Below the pieces are notes generated by a model. That model worked only from the letters and a program-made list of their open reading frames with translations, did not search any database and was not told the origin of the DNA. Position numbers and translations under genes: made by a program. DNA of 40,348 nucleotides from an uncultured Pseudomonadota bacterium (lineage in GTDB: Bacteria > Pseudomonadota > Gammaproteobacteria > Burkholderiales > SG8-39): contig CAIVVS010000228.1 in NCBI GenBank assembly GCA_903909415.1, positions 1 through 40,348 on the forward strand. Direction: 5' to 3'. This document shows, one piece after another, positions 16,596 through 24,390 of the stretch. The stretch's first letter is position 1; each line of letters opens with the position of its first letter.

Positions 16596-18674
16596 TCAGA
16601 CGATCTTCCACATGGCCATCATCCCGTGGTCTTCGTGAACCACGTTGTGGCAGTGCATGGGATAGATGCCCTTGTAGTCGCGGAAACGCATCGCGGTCTC
16701 GATGGTTTCGCTCGGGTCGAGCCGGTACACGTCCTTGCGGCTGTTCTCGATGGCGCCGGTCGGGTTGGGCGTGGCGGTGCCCTTGCGCGACAGGATGCGG
16801 CCCTCCTCGTAGTGCGGGTGGATCGGGTGCGACCAGGAGCCGCCGCCGTTCTTGTGCACCCAGACTTCCTCGGTGCCTTCCTTCACTTCGTAGGGAGCGG
16901 CGTAGCGGTCGTAGAACACGCCGTTGGCGTTCCATGCGCCGTTGCCGCGGCCCCACACCCACTCCTTGCGCTTGGCCGCGCGCACGGTGACGGCGGCCGG
17001 CAGCGGACGCAGCGCCGTGCCCGCCTTGATCGGCGTGCTGCTGTCGGTCAGGCCGGTGCGCGCCGCCCCGACGACGAACTTGATCACGTCCATGGATGCG
17101 GCCGGGGCCAGCAGCTTGCCGGACGGGCCGCGACCGTTGGTCTGCTCGGCGCGGTTGGTCAGCACGATCTCCGTGCCCGGCTTCATGCCGGTGAAGTCGA
17201 TGATGATGTCGAAGCGCTCGCCCACGGAGTGCTTGAAGTTGGTGAGACTGACCGCGGTGGGCAGCAGGTTGCCGTCGTTGGCGATCACGGTCATCGGCAG
17301 GTAGGTCGTGCCGGTGAGGCCCTGGCGCAGCCACCACCAGTGGAAGCGGCTCGGGCCGCCGTTGTAGACGCGGAAGCGGTAGCGGCGCGGCTGCACGTCC
17401 ATGAACGGCTGGATGGTGCCGTTGACGGTCATCTTGTCCCCCATGGCGCCGTCCAGGCAGGCCAGCGGGAAGAAGTCCACGCCGCGCGGGTCGAACTGGC
17501 GGTCATGCACCATCAGCGGCACGTCGAACTCGTAGGGGAAGCTGCCCGCGTCCTGCGAGTGCGTCGGGAAGCGGATGCCGGTGGTGCCGACCTTGGTCTC
17601 GTCGCCGGTATCCACGTCGTCATAGATGGGGCAGGCGCCGAACAGGCCGGCGTACACGTTCTGCGAGGTGAAGTCGTGCTTGTGGTCATGAAACCACAGG
17701 GAGCCCAGCGCCTCGCGGAAGTCGCCGCGCACGCCGGAGGGGTTCCACTTGGCGTCCGCCGTCTGCCTGGCCGCGCCGTTGGCCTGCCACTGGTTGATGC
17801 CGGCGTACAGGTTGGGGAAGTGGTAATCCCAGAAATGCCCGGCGTAGTTGTAGTAGAGCGGGCCGCCGTCACTCTCGGAGGGCGTGTGGTGGTTGTGCAC
17901 GTGGGTGGCGATGGTGGAGGTGCCGAAGCCCAGCGCCGACACCTGGTCCACCGGGGTGGCGGGCAGTTCGTTGTAGATGCGCACCAGGTGCGAGCGGCCG
18001 TAGCGAAGGCGGAACACCGGGCCGGGCACGCCGGTGCAGCGCACGCCACCGGTACCGGTCACCTGGCTGATGTTGTCGAAATCGCGGTCGGCAAAGCCCC
18101 AGGCCAGCTGGCCGGCGGCGCCGGCGGGCATCTCGCTGTGCCAGACGTGCCTGTGCTGGATGGCGCGCATCTCGTAGAAGTCCTTGGGCGGGTTCAGCAG
18201 GCCGCCGGTCTTGTCGGTGCCGTCCCAGCCCTGGTGGGCGAGGTTCGCAAACGGCGTGGAGTTCACCATCTCCGGGTGGTGGTGCAGCAACTCCAGCTTG
18301 GAATCCAGCTTGTGGGTGGGCGCATGGCCGGGCTTGCCGCCGCGCAGGAACATCGCGTCGGTCAGTTCCGACACGCTGCTGCGGGTGGTGTAGGTCGGGG
18401 TCATTTCCTCCAGGCGCTGCAGCGGGTCCTTGAAGGGGGTGGTCCTGGGGCTGATCATTCCAACGCCGGGGATCGGGCAGTCGGAGGCGGCCATGGCGGC
18501 GCGCAGGCTGAGTCCTTTGATCGGCAGCAACATCCCGGTGCCGGCGCTGAGCACGCCGAGCTTGAGCAGGTTGCGGCGGTCCAGGCCAGATCGGGTCAGT
18601 TCACGTTGTACGTCCATGGTGCGTTGAATCAGTTTCTTGTCCACAGCTTCCTCGTCATTGGTTTGGATACTCAC
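16596..18674 (-). CDS. Tat-exported CotA-like multicopper oxidase
   Basis: 692-residue multicopper oxidase, expected to oxidise a substrate one electron at a time and reduce O2 to water in the periplasm or outside the cell. A twin-arginine motif DRRNLLKLG (32-40) precedes the hydrophobic signal, suiting export of a folded, copper-loaded enzyme. All copper ligand motifs are present: HVHNHH (258-263), WFHDHKHD (327-334), HPIHPH (616-621) and HCHNVVHEDHGMM (674-686), the last two matching CotA spacing with Met685 as likely axial type-1 ligand. A GTG at 18674 with AAGG upstream was chosen; an ATG at 18617 is an alternative. First gene of a seven-gene operon and downstream of a sigma-54 type promoter. 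The substrate (phenolic, Mn(II), Cu(I) or other) is unknown. Confidence 0.93.
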   Translation of the reverse strand: MSIQTNDEEAVDKKLIQRTMDVQRELTRSGLDRRNLLKLGVLSAGTGMLLPIKGLSLRAAMAASDCPIPGVGMISPRTTPFKDPLQRLEEMTPTYTTRSSVSELTDAMFLRGGKPGHAPTHKLDSKLELLHHHPEMVNSTPFANLAHQGWDGTDKTGGLLNPPKDFYEMRAIQHRHVWHSEMPAGAAGQLAWGFADRDFDNISQVTGTGGVRCTGVPGPVFRLRYGRSHLVRIYNELPATPVDQVSALGFGTSTIATHVHNHHTPSESDGGPLYYNYAGHFWDYHFPNLYAGINQWQANGAARQTADAKWNPSGVRGDFREALGSLWFHDHKHDFTSQNVYAGLFGACPIYDDVDTGDETKVGTTGIRFPTHSQDAGSFPYEFDVPLMVHDRQFDPRGVDFFPLACLDGAMGDKMTVNGTIQPFMDVQPRRYRFRVYNGGPSRFHWWWLRQGLTGTTYLPMTVIANDGNLLPTAVSLTNFKHSVGERFDIIIDFTGMKPGTEIVLTNRAEQTNGRGPSGKLLAPAASMDVIKFVVGAARTGLTDSSTPIKAGTALRPLPAAVTVRAAKRKEWVWGRGNGAWNANGVFYDRYAAPYEVKEGTEEVWVHKNGGGSWSHPIHPHYEEGRILSRKGTATPNPTGAIENSRKDVYRLDPSETIETAMRFRDYKGIYPMHCHNVVHEDHGMMAMWKIV

Positions 18675-18722
18675 AGTTGCCTTGCGCCATTTATTGCAAA
18701 TTCGAATTACGCAACCCTCATC

Positions 18723-18737
18723 GCAAGCTGTGTGCCA
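18723..18737 (-). promoter_or_regulatory. Sigma-54 -24/-12 promoter of the multicopper oxidase operon
   Basis: On the minus strand the sequence reads TGGCAC-ACAGC-TTGC, with exact GG-N10-GC spacing (-24 at 18737-18732, -12 at 18726-18723). It ends 49 nt before the GTG start, giving a leader of about 38 nt. Known sigma-54 consensus is YTGGCACG-N4-TTGC. Confidence 0.75.
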
Positions 18738-18844
18738 CGTCCTGACAGGAACTGGAGAGGGATTATTTCTCGCTTATATTCATGCACTTATCCATAAAAC
18801 CCGGTATTTCTACGCAGCCAGTCCAAAAAAGCACAAATGAAATT

Positions 18845-18890
18845 TGTGACTTTTTCGACATATGAAATGATCTTTGTCGCAATTTCGACA
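18845..18890. promoter_or_regulatory. Paired upstream palindromic sites (putative enhancer)
   Basis: TGTCGCAATTTCGACA (18875-18890) and the weaker TGTGACTTTTTCGACA (18845-18860) are 30 bp apart, roughly three helical turns, and 108-153 bp upstream of the -24 element. A further perfect inverted repeat CACAAAT-GAA-ATTTGTG (18832-18848) abuts them. The position and pairing suit binding of a sigma-54 activator. Confidence 0.6.
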
Positions 18891-19291
18891 GGACATCAGA
18901 TCCTTCCCGGGCGCCGTCCCTGAACCGGCCACGGCCGGGGCAACAAGAAAAGCAGTGCCCGGGGGAACTGCCCTCGTCCGCCTGCCCCGCCTGCCCCGCA
19001 TACCCCGGGGCCGGCTGGCCTCCACGGTGGCGGCACCGATGCGGGCGCCGGTGCCGGCATCCCGCATCCAGGGCGCCACCGACTGGCCAAGCCTGAACGT
19101 GCCCGACCGTGTCCCCAGGGGGCCGACCGCGGCCGGGTGACAACGGATGATGTGCGTGGCAACACCCATTCCTCGCCCGCCCGTCGGCGCGCATCCGCCC
19201 CCGCCGGGATGCGGCGCTGACCGTTCCACGCGAGTCGCGGAAGGAGAAAAGCCGGGGCCCCGCGAGGGATGGACGGGAGGCCTGGGCCCGC
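18891..19291. other. Gene-free stretch between response regulator and enhancer sites
   Basis: About 400 bp of GC-rich DNA. Open frames on both strands encode low-complexity Arg/Pro/Gly-rich sequence with no recognisable motif or good ribosome binding site. No transposon end or convincing terminator with a T tract was seen. Confidence 0.5.
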
Positions 19292-19384
19292 TCAGGCCGC
19301 CATCCGCCGCTTCACCCGCAAGCGGATGGCCCCATACGGAATGCCGGGCAGCCGAGCACGTTGAAAGTAGTGCCACTGCGATCG
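19292..19384 (-). other. Out-of-frame FIS-type HTH coding remnant
   Basis: In the annotated frame the response regulator ends in residues unlike any HTH. In a neighbouring minus-strand frame, entered at the codons near 19377-19384, the DNA encodes WHYFQRARLPGIPYGAIR followed by LRVKRRMAA and a TGA at 19294-19292. With the in-frame AERDRLKAAL just before it, this gives a complete FIS-like three-helix DNA-binding domain. A single missing base (or two extra) would account for it, by mutation or by sequencing error. Confidence 0.55.
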
Positions 19385-19944
19385 AGCGCGGCCTTGAGGC
19401 GGTCGCGCTCGGCCTGCGGCAAGGGCTCCAGGTCGGGCTCGTTCGGGCCGGCCGGCCCGCGCGCGAGGTCGGCCTGCGCGCCGTCGCCGCCCTGCCCCGC
19501 TTCGTGGTCGTCCTTGCGGCGGCGCTGCAGGGTGTCGGGCCTGCCGTCATGGCGGCCCGCTCCGGCTGGATCGGTGCGGCGCCGGCGCTGAAGCAGGGAC
19601 TCCACCGCCCGCCGCAGCTCGGCCGGTTCGACCGGCTTCCTGATGCAGTCCGCAGCGCCCCGACTGAGCGCCTGGACCGCGACCTCATCGCCGTCCCTGC
19701 CGGCCATCATCACCACGCGGGTGCGCGGCGCGCGCTTGAGGATCTGGTGCAGCACCTCCAGGCCATGCATGCCCGGCAGGGTGTCGTCCAGCAGCACCAG
19801 CGAGGGCGTGCGCCCGGACAGGACTTCCAGCCCCGCCTCGCCGCTGCGGGCGATGTCCACCGCCATGCCGTCGCGTTCCAGGTAGATGCAGATGTTGCGC
19901 GCGAGGATGGCCTCATCCTCGATGATCAAGACTTGGGGAATCAT
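19312..19944 (-). CDS. Response regulator, receiver plus linker, C-terminus probably frameshifted
   Basis: 210 residues as read. The receiver domain (1-120) is intact: acidic residues D10 and E11, phospho-acceptor D53 in LLDDTLPGMHG and K103 in IRKPVEP. Residues 120-170 are a charged, low-complexity linker. The tail starts as a FIS-type HTH (LPQAERDRLKAAL) but leaves frame near 19380; see the neighbouring entry. No AAA+ sigma-54 interaction domain is present between receiver and HTH, unlike NtrC. ATG at 19944 is chosen over GTG at 19947 because AGGAG is well spaced. It lies 9 bp after the kinase gene, so the two form a pair. Confidence 0.8.
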   Translation of the reverse strand: MIPQVLIIEDEAILARNICIYLERDGMAVDIARSGEAGLEVLSGRTPSLVLLDDTLPGMHGLEVLHQILKRAPRTRVVMMAGRDGDEVAVQALSRGAADCIRKPVEPAELRRAVESLLQRRRRTDPAGAGRHDGRPDTLQRRRKDDHEAGQGGDGAQADLARGPAGPNEPDLEPLPQAERDRLKAALDRSGTTFNVLGCPAFRMGPSACG

Positions 19945-19953
19945 CACTGGCTC

Positions 19954-21396
19954 CTAGGCTGAAACGGGAAGGCTCAGGCACACCCGCGTGCCATGGCCCT
20001 GGGTGCTGCTGACCGAGATCGCGCCGCCGAGGCGTTCGAGGGTGCGCGCCACCAAGGGCAGGCCGATGCCCATGCCGTCGGGCTTGGTGGAACGCGGGGC
20101 GGTGAAGGCGTGCCGGAGCTGGTGCGCCGCGATGCCCACGCCGCTGTCGGTGAGCGAGATCTCCAGCATGCGCCGGCCGCGCGGCAGCGAGGCGGCACGG
20201 GTGGACAGCGCCAGCGTGCCGCCCTCGGGCATGGCCTGCAGCGCATTGGTGGCGATGGTGTGCAGCACCTGCCTGAGCAGGTCCGCGTCCGCGGCCGCGG
20301 GCGGCAGGCCGGGGGCCAGTTGCCAAAGCACGCGCACGCGGTGGCGCTCGCACTCGGCGCGCAGCCCGTCCAGCGTCGCACGCAGCACTTCGTTGGCGCT
20401 GCTGCTGCCCCGCCCGCCGACTCCGTCGCGCGCGTGGCCCAGCAGGCCATGCACCCAGGACTCGATCCGGTCGGCCTGGCCGATGATGTCGCCGGCGAGG
20501 CGCGCGGATTCCTCGCGGCTGCTGCCTTCCAGCAGCTCGGCGGAACTGCGGATCGCCGCCAGCGGGTTGCGGATGTCGTGCGCGAACGAGGCGGCGATCT
20601 CGCCGACCGCGGCGAAGCCCTCGTTGCCGGGGACGCGCTGCTGCTGGGCGCGGATGATGGCCTGGCCGCGGCGCACCACCCAGAACAGCACCGCGTACAT
20701 GAGCAGCCCGCCGCCCGCCGCGCACAGCCACACCATTCGCAGGCCGGCGCGGATGGACTCGAACAGCGCGTCGGGCGTCTTGTACAGCTCGACCACGCCG
20801 ATCACCTCGCCGGACGCGCCGGCGCGCACCGGGATGTAGTACTCGGCGAACTGCTGCTGCGCCGCGCGCGCGAAGGCATGCTCGGGCTTCGCGTAGTCGC
20901 GCCTCTCCAGCAGGGCGGCCTCGACCACCAGTTCGCCGGCCAGCGCGCGCGCCAGTTCCGGGTTGGACGCCGCCCCCACCGCCGCCGCCGCCGGCTCGCT
21001 GGTCCAGATACGCTCACCGGAGGCGGCGTACATCTGCGCGCGCAGCAGGTCGGGCATGCCCATCAGGTCGTAGAAATAGGTTTCCACCTCCGGGTCGCGC
21101 GCCGCGTCGCGGCGGTGCTGGCTGAAATAGGCCACCGCATTGCGGCCGATCACCGACTGCAGGATGAACTGGCGGGACACCTCGGCGTCACGCTGCAGCA
21201 TCTCGCTGGCGAGGAAGCGCGTCAGCACGGTGGCGGTGACGGCGCTCACCGCCATGATCACCACCAGGGCGAGCAGCGCGAAGCGCTGGCTGAGGTTGAA
21301 GGGCGCGGCATCCCGTGCCGCGGACACCGTGGCCCACCCCGCTGCGCCGCGGTGCGGCGGCGGAAGGCCGTTGTCGTTCCCTGCCCGTGCATCCAT
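19954..21396 (-). CDS. NtrB-like membrane sensor histidine kinase
   Basis: 480-residue kinase: membrane helix near 39-60, periplasmic sensor region (about 61-216), second helix near 220-241, then a HisKA domain with FAHDIRNPLAAI (His273) and an HATPase domain with N box TIATNALQAMP, G1 DSGVGI and G2 GMGIGLPLV. The H-D-I-R-N-P form of the H box and the compact catalytic core resemble NtrB, AtoS and PilS, which usually work with sigma-54 activators. It follows the second large secreted protein by 42 bp with no terminator between, so it is probably read from that gene's promoter. The signal may be envelope copper or a product of the exported system; inference only. Confidence 0.92.
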   Translation of the reverse strand: MDARAGNDNGLPPPHRGAAGWATVSAARDAAPFNLSQRFALLALVVIMAVSAVTATVLTRFLASEMLQRDAEVSRQFILQSVIGRNAVAYFSQHRRDAARDPEVETYFYDLMGMPDLLRAQMYAASGERIWTSEPAAAAVGAASNPELARALAGELVVEAALLERRDYAKPEHAFARAAQQQFAEYYIPVRAGASGEVIGVVELYKTPDALFESIRAGLRMVWLCAAGGGLLMYAVLFWVVRRGQAIIRAQQQRVPGNEGFAAVGEIAASFAHDIRNPLAAIRSSAELLEGSSREESARLAGDIIGQADRIESWVHGLLGHARDGVGGRGSSSANEVLRATLDGLRAECERHRVRVLWQLAPGLPPAAADADLLRQVLHTIATNALQAMPEGGTLALSTRAASLPRGRRMLEISLTDSGVGIAAHQLRHAFTAPRSTKPDGMGIGLPLVARTLERLGGAISVSSTQGHGTRVCLSLPVSA

Positions 21397-21438
21397 CGCT
21401 GTCTTCCTCGCCTTCCTTGTCTGTCCGGCCGTGCCGTG

Positions 21439-24027
21439 TCACTGCACGGTGGCCTGGGCACACCCGCCGAACGCCGGCGAGTACACGTACACCGCACCGG
21501 GGCGCACCGGCAGCGCAATCGCGCCGAAATCGAAGGCACCGCCTGCAAGGACCGTCGCCGCCCCGATCTGCGTGCCCAGCGCGGGGGCGTTGCAGCCGGC
21601 CGCGCCGGTGTCCGCGTTGGGCAGTCGCAACTGCAGCAGTTGTCCCTGTGCGACGTTCACCGTGCCGTTGACCGCGACCGTGCCCAGTGACGGCGCCCGG
21701 GGCAGCGTCCAGCGCGCGCGCTGCACGGTGACCCGTTCCGCGCCGACCGCGTTGACCGTCACCACGCCCGGGTCGGCGGGCGTGCCGACGCGGTCGGTGA
21801 AGGTGTAGGACAACGTCCAGCTTCCCGAGGCGGGAGGCGTGAATACCAGCTTGCCGCCGGCGAACACGGCGGAACCGGGCGCCCGCGCCCCGCCCGCGCT
21901 CACATTCGCCGGCTCGGCCGTGATGCGCAGGGTGGCGAGGTCCACGCCCGCGAAGGCGAAGTCGTTGGCCAGCACGTCGATGGTCGCCGGGTAGCCGGCG
22001 ACAGCCGCGATGCCGAGGTCGTCGCGCGCGTCCGGGACGCCGTTCAGGGCCCCGATGTTCACGCTCGCCTGCGCGCGCTGGGTGGTGCCCAGCACAGTGT
22101 TCGCCTGGTACCAGAACGTATCGGTCGCGCCGCCCAGGTTGGCGCGCGGCGTGTACACCACGAGGTTGCCCGAAATCGCGAGCCTGCCGCCCTGCGCGGT
22201 GCAGCTCGGCGTGACGGTGCCGACGGTGCAGGTCGCGGTGGCGCTCGGCACCGCGCAGGTCCCGCCGGTCGCCGCGGTACAGACCAGCAGGCCGGGGGCT
22301 GCCGCCACGCCCACGTCGTTGGCGAGCACGTCCACCCGGACCGGCAGGTTGATCTGCGTCGAGGCCGAGTCCGGCTGCAGCACCGCGGTGCCCGCGGCCG
22401 CGCCCAGGTACATCACCTGCTGGCGATCCCAGCCGCCGGCGCTGGAGCGCACCGTGACATAGGCCGGTGGCGTGACCACGTTGGGGATGCTCACCGTGCC
22501 CAAGGCGCTGCGCGAGGCCGCGCCGATCTGCAGCCTGTAGTCGATCGGAACCCCTTTCGCGTCCTTCTCCGGCAGGCCTTCGCTGTCCAGCACCAGGCAG
22601 GGATCCGAGCACGCGGTGCCCGGAGTGGACGGGCTGGCCGCCACCAGCAGCGCGCCGGAATCGGCCGTCACCGTCAGCACGCGGGAACTGGCGTTGTAGT
22701 TCGCCGCCGTGATACGCAGCTCGTCCACCAGCGGCACGTTCAGCACCGACGCCGGATTGTCCGTGGTGGTCCGGATGCGCGCGTGCGTGAATGCCGGTCC
22801 GGTGCGCCCCGCCACCGTGGGCTGCACGACGCCGCCGAAGTAGTTGAAGCGCGGCGTCGCGACGGCGCCTGCCGGCGTCGCGGCTTGCGACACCGGGAGC
22901 TTGGCCATGGCCAATTCTGCGGTGGCATTGGCCGCATCCCCCGGATCGCCCTTGTTCAGGCTCATCGCCAGAACCGGTTCCGGGCGCCCGACCTCCTGCA
23001 GCGCCCAGGCCCAGCCGCCGACCTGGAACCGGTCGGGCACGCCGTCGGCGTTGCTGTCGAGCACGCGGTAGGTGGCCCGCTCGACCACCGTGCGCGTCGG
23101 GATCGCGCTGGTGTTGACCCGGCCCAGCACCTGGATGTCCCGCAAGGCGTACACCGCCTCGGTGGCGGCGCAATTGCCCGAGAGCACGCCCGGCCCGACC
23201 ACCATCACGTAGTTGGTGGCGGCCATGGCACGGATCTCCGGCGGGATGTAGGCCAGCGTACTGCCCCTGAACGGATTCGGCTGGGTGCTGCCCGTGACGG
23301 AACCGGTATCGCCCGCCGACAGGTAGGCCTTGCCATCGGCGCCGTTCACGAAGGGGCTGGGCGCGCCGCCGGGCGTGGGCGAGCGCAGCACGTAGGGCCC
23401 GACCGATCCGGCCAGCACGCCCTCGAAGCCCGGCCCGATGCCGATGTCTTCCGTGTCGGCGATCCGGCCGCCGGCCGTGCCCGCGACCGTCTTGGGCGCG
23501 CGCGAGGGCGTGTAGAACGTGTAATTGCCCGAGCAGGCCAGGTTGTCCTGGCGCACGCGCCAGCGGTTGAACGTGATCTGCTGGCCCGCCTCCGGCAGGG
23601 GCGTGTTGAACGTGGCCTCGACCCCGTTCACGAACACGAACCGGCCCGCACCGGGCACCGGAAGCCCGGACTTCTTGTCCAGCCCGGCCGTGGTGCTGAC
23701 CGAGTTCAACAGGTAGTAGAAGTGCTCAAGGCTGAAGTTGCCCGGAAACGCCTCCGGCAGGACGGCCGGGTCCAACCCGTTCGGCACGGCGCCCGGCAGG
23801 ATGGCGCACAGGCCGGCGTTGAGGTCGGCCGCCGCAGTCGGCGTGCAGAACTCGAGCGCAAGGCCGGTGCCGTCCTGGTACCACCTGGGAAACCCGGTCG
23901 AGGCATCCACCGGTCCGGTACGTTGCAGCACGGCCTGGGCAGGGTCGGCGAGCATGCAGGCCGCCATCCCGAAGAGCACGAGATGCCGAAAACCCGCCAT
24001 CCGCAAGCCCGGCGCACGCTGCTTCAC
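21439..24027 (-). CDS. Large secreted Ig-like repeat protein B (paralogue)
   Basis: 862-residue secreted protein. A signal peptide ends DPAQA before VLQRTGPVD; the closest relative in the window is the neighbouring 855-residue protein, alike along its whole length. The N-terminal ~310 residues form an unrecognised domain with aromatic and Cys residues; DSNADGVPDRF (near 322) resembles a calcium-binding D-x-N-x-DG loop; two bacterial Ig or cadherin-like modules start with VDVLANDVG (near 564) and IDVLANDFA (near 681). It ends with FGGCAQATVQ. The GTG at 24027 is chosen because GGAG lies 11 nt upstream and the paralogue starts at the same GTG-AAG. No anchor or autotransporter domain is seen, so it is free or secreted further. 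A sigma-54 promoter precedes it. Confidence 0.85.
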   Translation of the reverse strand: MKQRAPGLRMAGFRHLVLFGMAACMLADPAQAVLQRTGPVDASTGFPRWYQDGTGLALEFCTPTAAADLNAGLCAILPGAVPNGLDPAVLPEAFPGNFSLEHFYYLLNSVSTTAGLDKKSGLPVPGAGRFVFVNGVEATFNTPLPEAGQQITFNRWRVRQDNLACSGNYTFYTPSRAPKTVAGTAGGRIADTEDIGIGPGFEGVLAGSVGPYVLRSPTPGGAPSPFVNGADGKAYLSAGDTGSVTGSTQPNPFRGSTLAYIPPEIRAMAATNYVMVVGPGVLSGNCAATEAVYALRDIQVLGRVNTSAIPTRTVVERATYRVLDSNADGVPDRFQVGGWAWALQEVGRPEPVLAMSLNKGDPGDAANATAELAMAKLPVSQAATPAGAVATPRFNYFGGVVQPTVAGRTGPAFTHARIRTTTDNPASVLNVPLVDELRITAANYNASSRVLTVTADSGALLVAASPSTPGTACSDPCLVLDSEGLPEKDAKGVPIDYRLQIGAASRSALGTVSIPNVVTPPAYVTVRSSAGGWDRQQVMYLGAAAGTAVLQPDSASTQINLPVRVDVLANDVGVAAAPGLLVCTAATGGTCAVPSATATCTVGTVTPSCTAQGGRLAISGNLVVYTPRANLGGATDTFWYQANTVLGTTQRAQASVNIGALNGVPDARDDLGIAAVAGYPATIDVLANDFAFAGVDLATLRITAEPANVSAGGARAPGSAVFAGGKLVFTPPASGSWTLSYTFTDRVGTPADPGVVTVNAVGAERVTVQRARWTLPRAPSLGTVAVNGTVNVAQGQLLQLRLPNADTGAAGCNAPALGTQIGAATVLAGGAFDFGAIALPVRPGAVYVYSPAFGGCAQATVQ

Positions 24028-24069
24028 TATGAACAACACTCCGATAAATGTTTTATTAGTAATGAATAT

Positions 24070-24084
24070 GCAACTTTCGCGCCA
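24070..24084 (-). promoter_or_regulatory. Sigma-54 -24/-12 promoter of secreted protein B
   Basis: Minus strand TTGGCGCG-AAAG-TTGCA, with exact GG-N10-GC spacing (-24 at 24084-24079, -12 at 24073-24070), one mismatch from consensus in the -24 box. The start codon is 43 nt beyond the -12 element, as at the oxidase promoter. It lies in an AT-rich gap (24028-24315). Confidence 0.72.
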
Positions 24085-24201
24085 AACCTGCGCCAGTCAC
24101 ACAGGAATATTATTATCTGTTTTATTACAATAGGTTATATGGAAAAACCCATTCAAGAAGATACCGATTTCCTCGGAGTAATTGATAATTTCATCATTCT
24201 A

Positions 24202-24237
24202 ATTTGACATTTCGACACGCCTGTTGAAAGCGGGACA
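24202..24237. promoter_or_regulatory. Upstream sites related to the TGTCG-N6-CGACA palindrome
   Basis: ATTTGACATTTCGACA (24202-24217) keeps one half-site perfectly; TGTTGAAAGCGGGACA (24222-24237) is a weaker copy. Together they also form the inverted repeat TTTCGACA-N4-TGTTGAAA. They lie 118-153 bp upstream of the -24 box, the same range as the oxidase sites. Confidence 0.45.
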
Positions 24238-24315
24238 GCCCCCCCCAACCCTCCCGATGCCGGCAACTCGCGCGCCCGCGCCCCGCCCGAGTCACGACAG
24301 CCCGGACAAATGGAA

Positions 24316-24347
24316 AACGCCCCGCGGTCTTGCGACCGCGAGGCGTT
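24316..24347 (-). terminator. Rho-independent terminator of secreted protein A gene
   Basis: A 14-bp stem with one mismatch and a four-base loop (arms 24316-24329 and 24334-24347), with TTTT at its minus-strand 3' side. It lies 44 bp after the stop of secreted protein A and separates its transcript from that of protein B. T residues on both sides make it potentially bidirectional. Confidence 0.88.
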
Positions 24348-24390
24348 CGTTTTGCTGCTTGTTGCGTGTTGCCCGGTACGGGTCAGGCGC

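Noticed and set aside
18810..19311. Possible extra gene on the minus strand downstream of the response regulator
   Set aside because: The frame yields Gly/Pro/Arg-rich sequence, runs over the enhancer sites and has no ribosome binding site or known motif.
21188..23173. Long minus-strand frame (661 codons) overlapping secreted protein B and the kinase
   Set aside because: It reads the same DNA in another frame; the product is low-complexity Arg/Gly-rich sequence.
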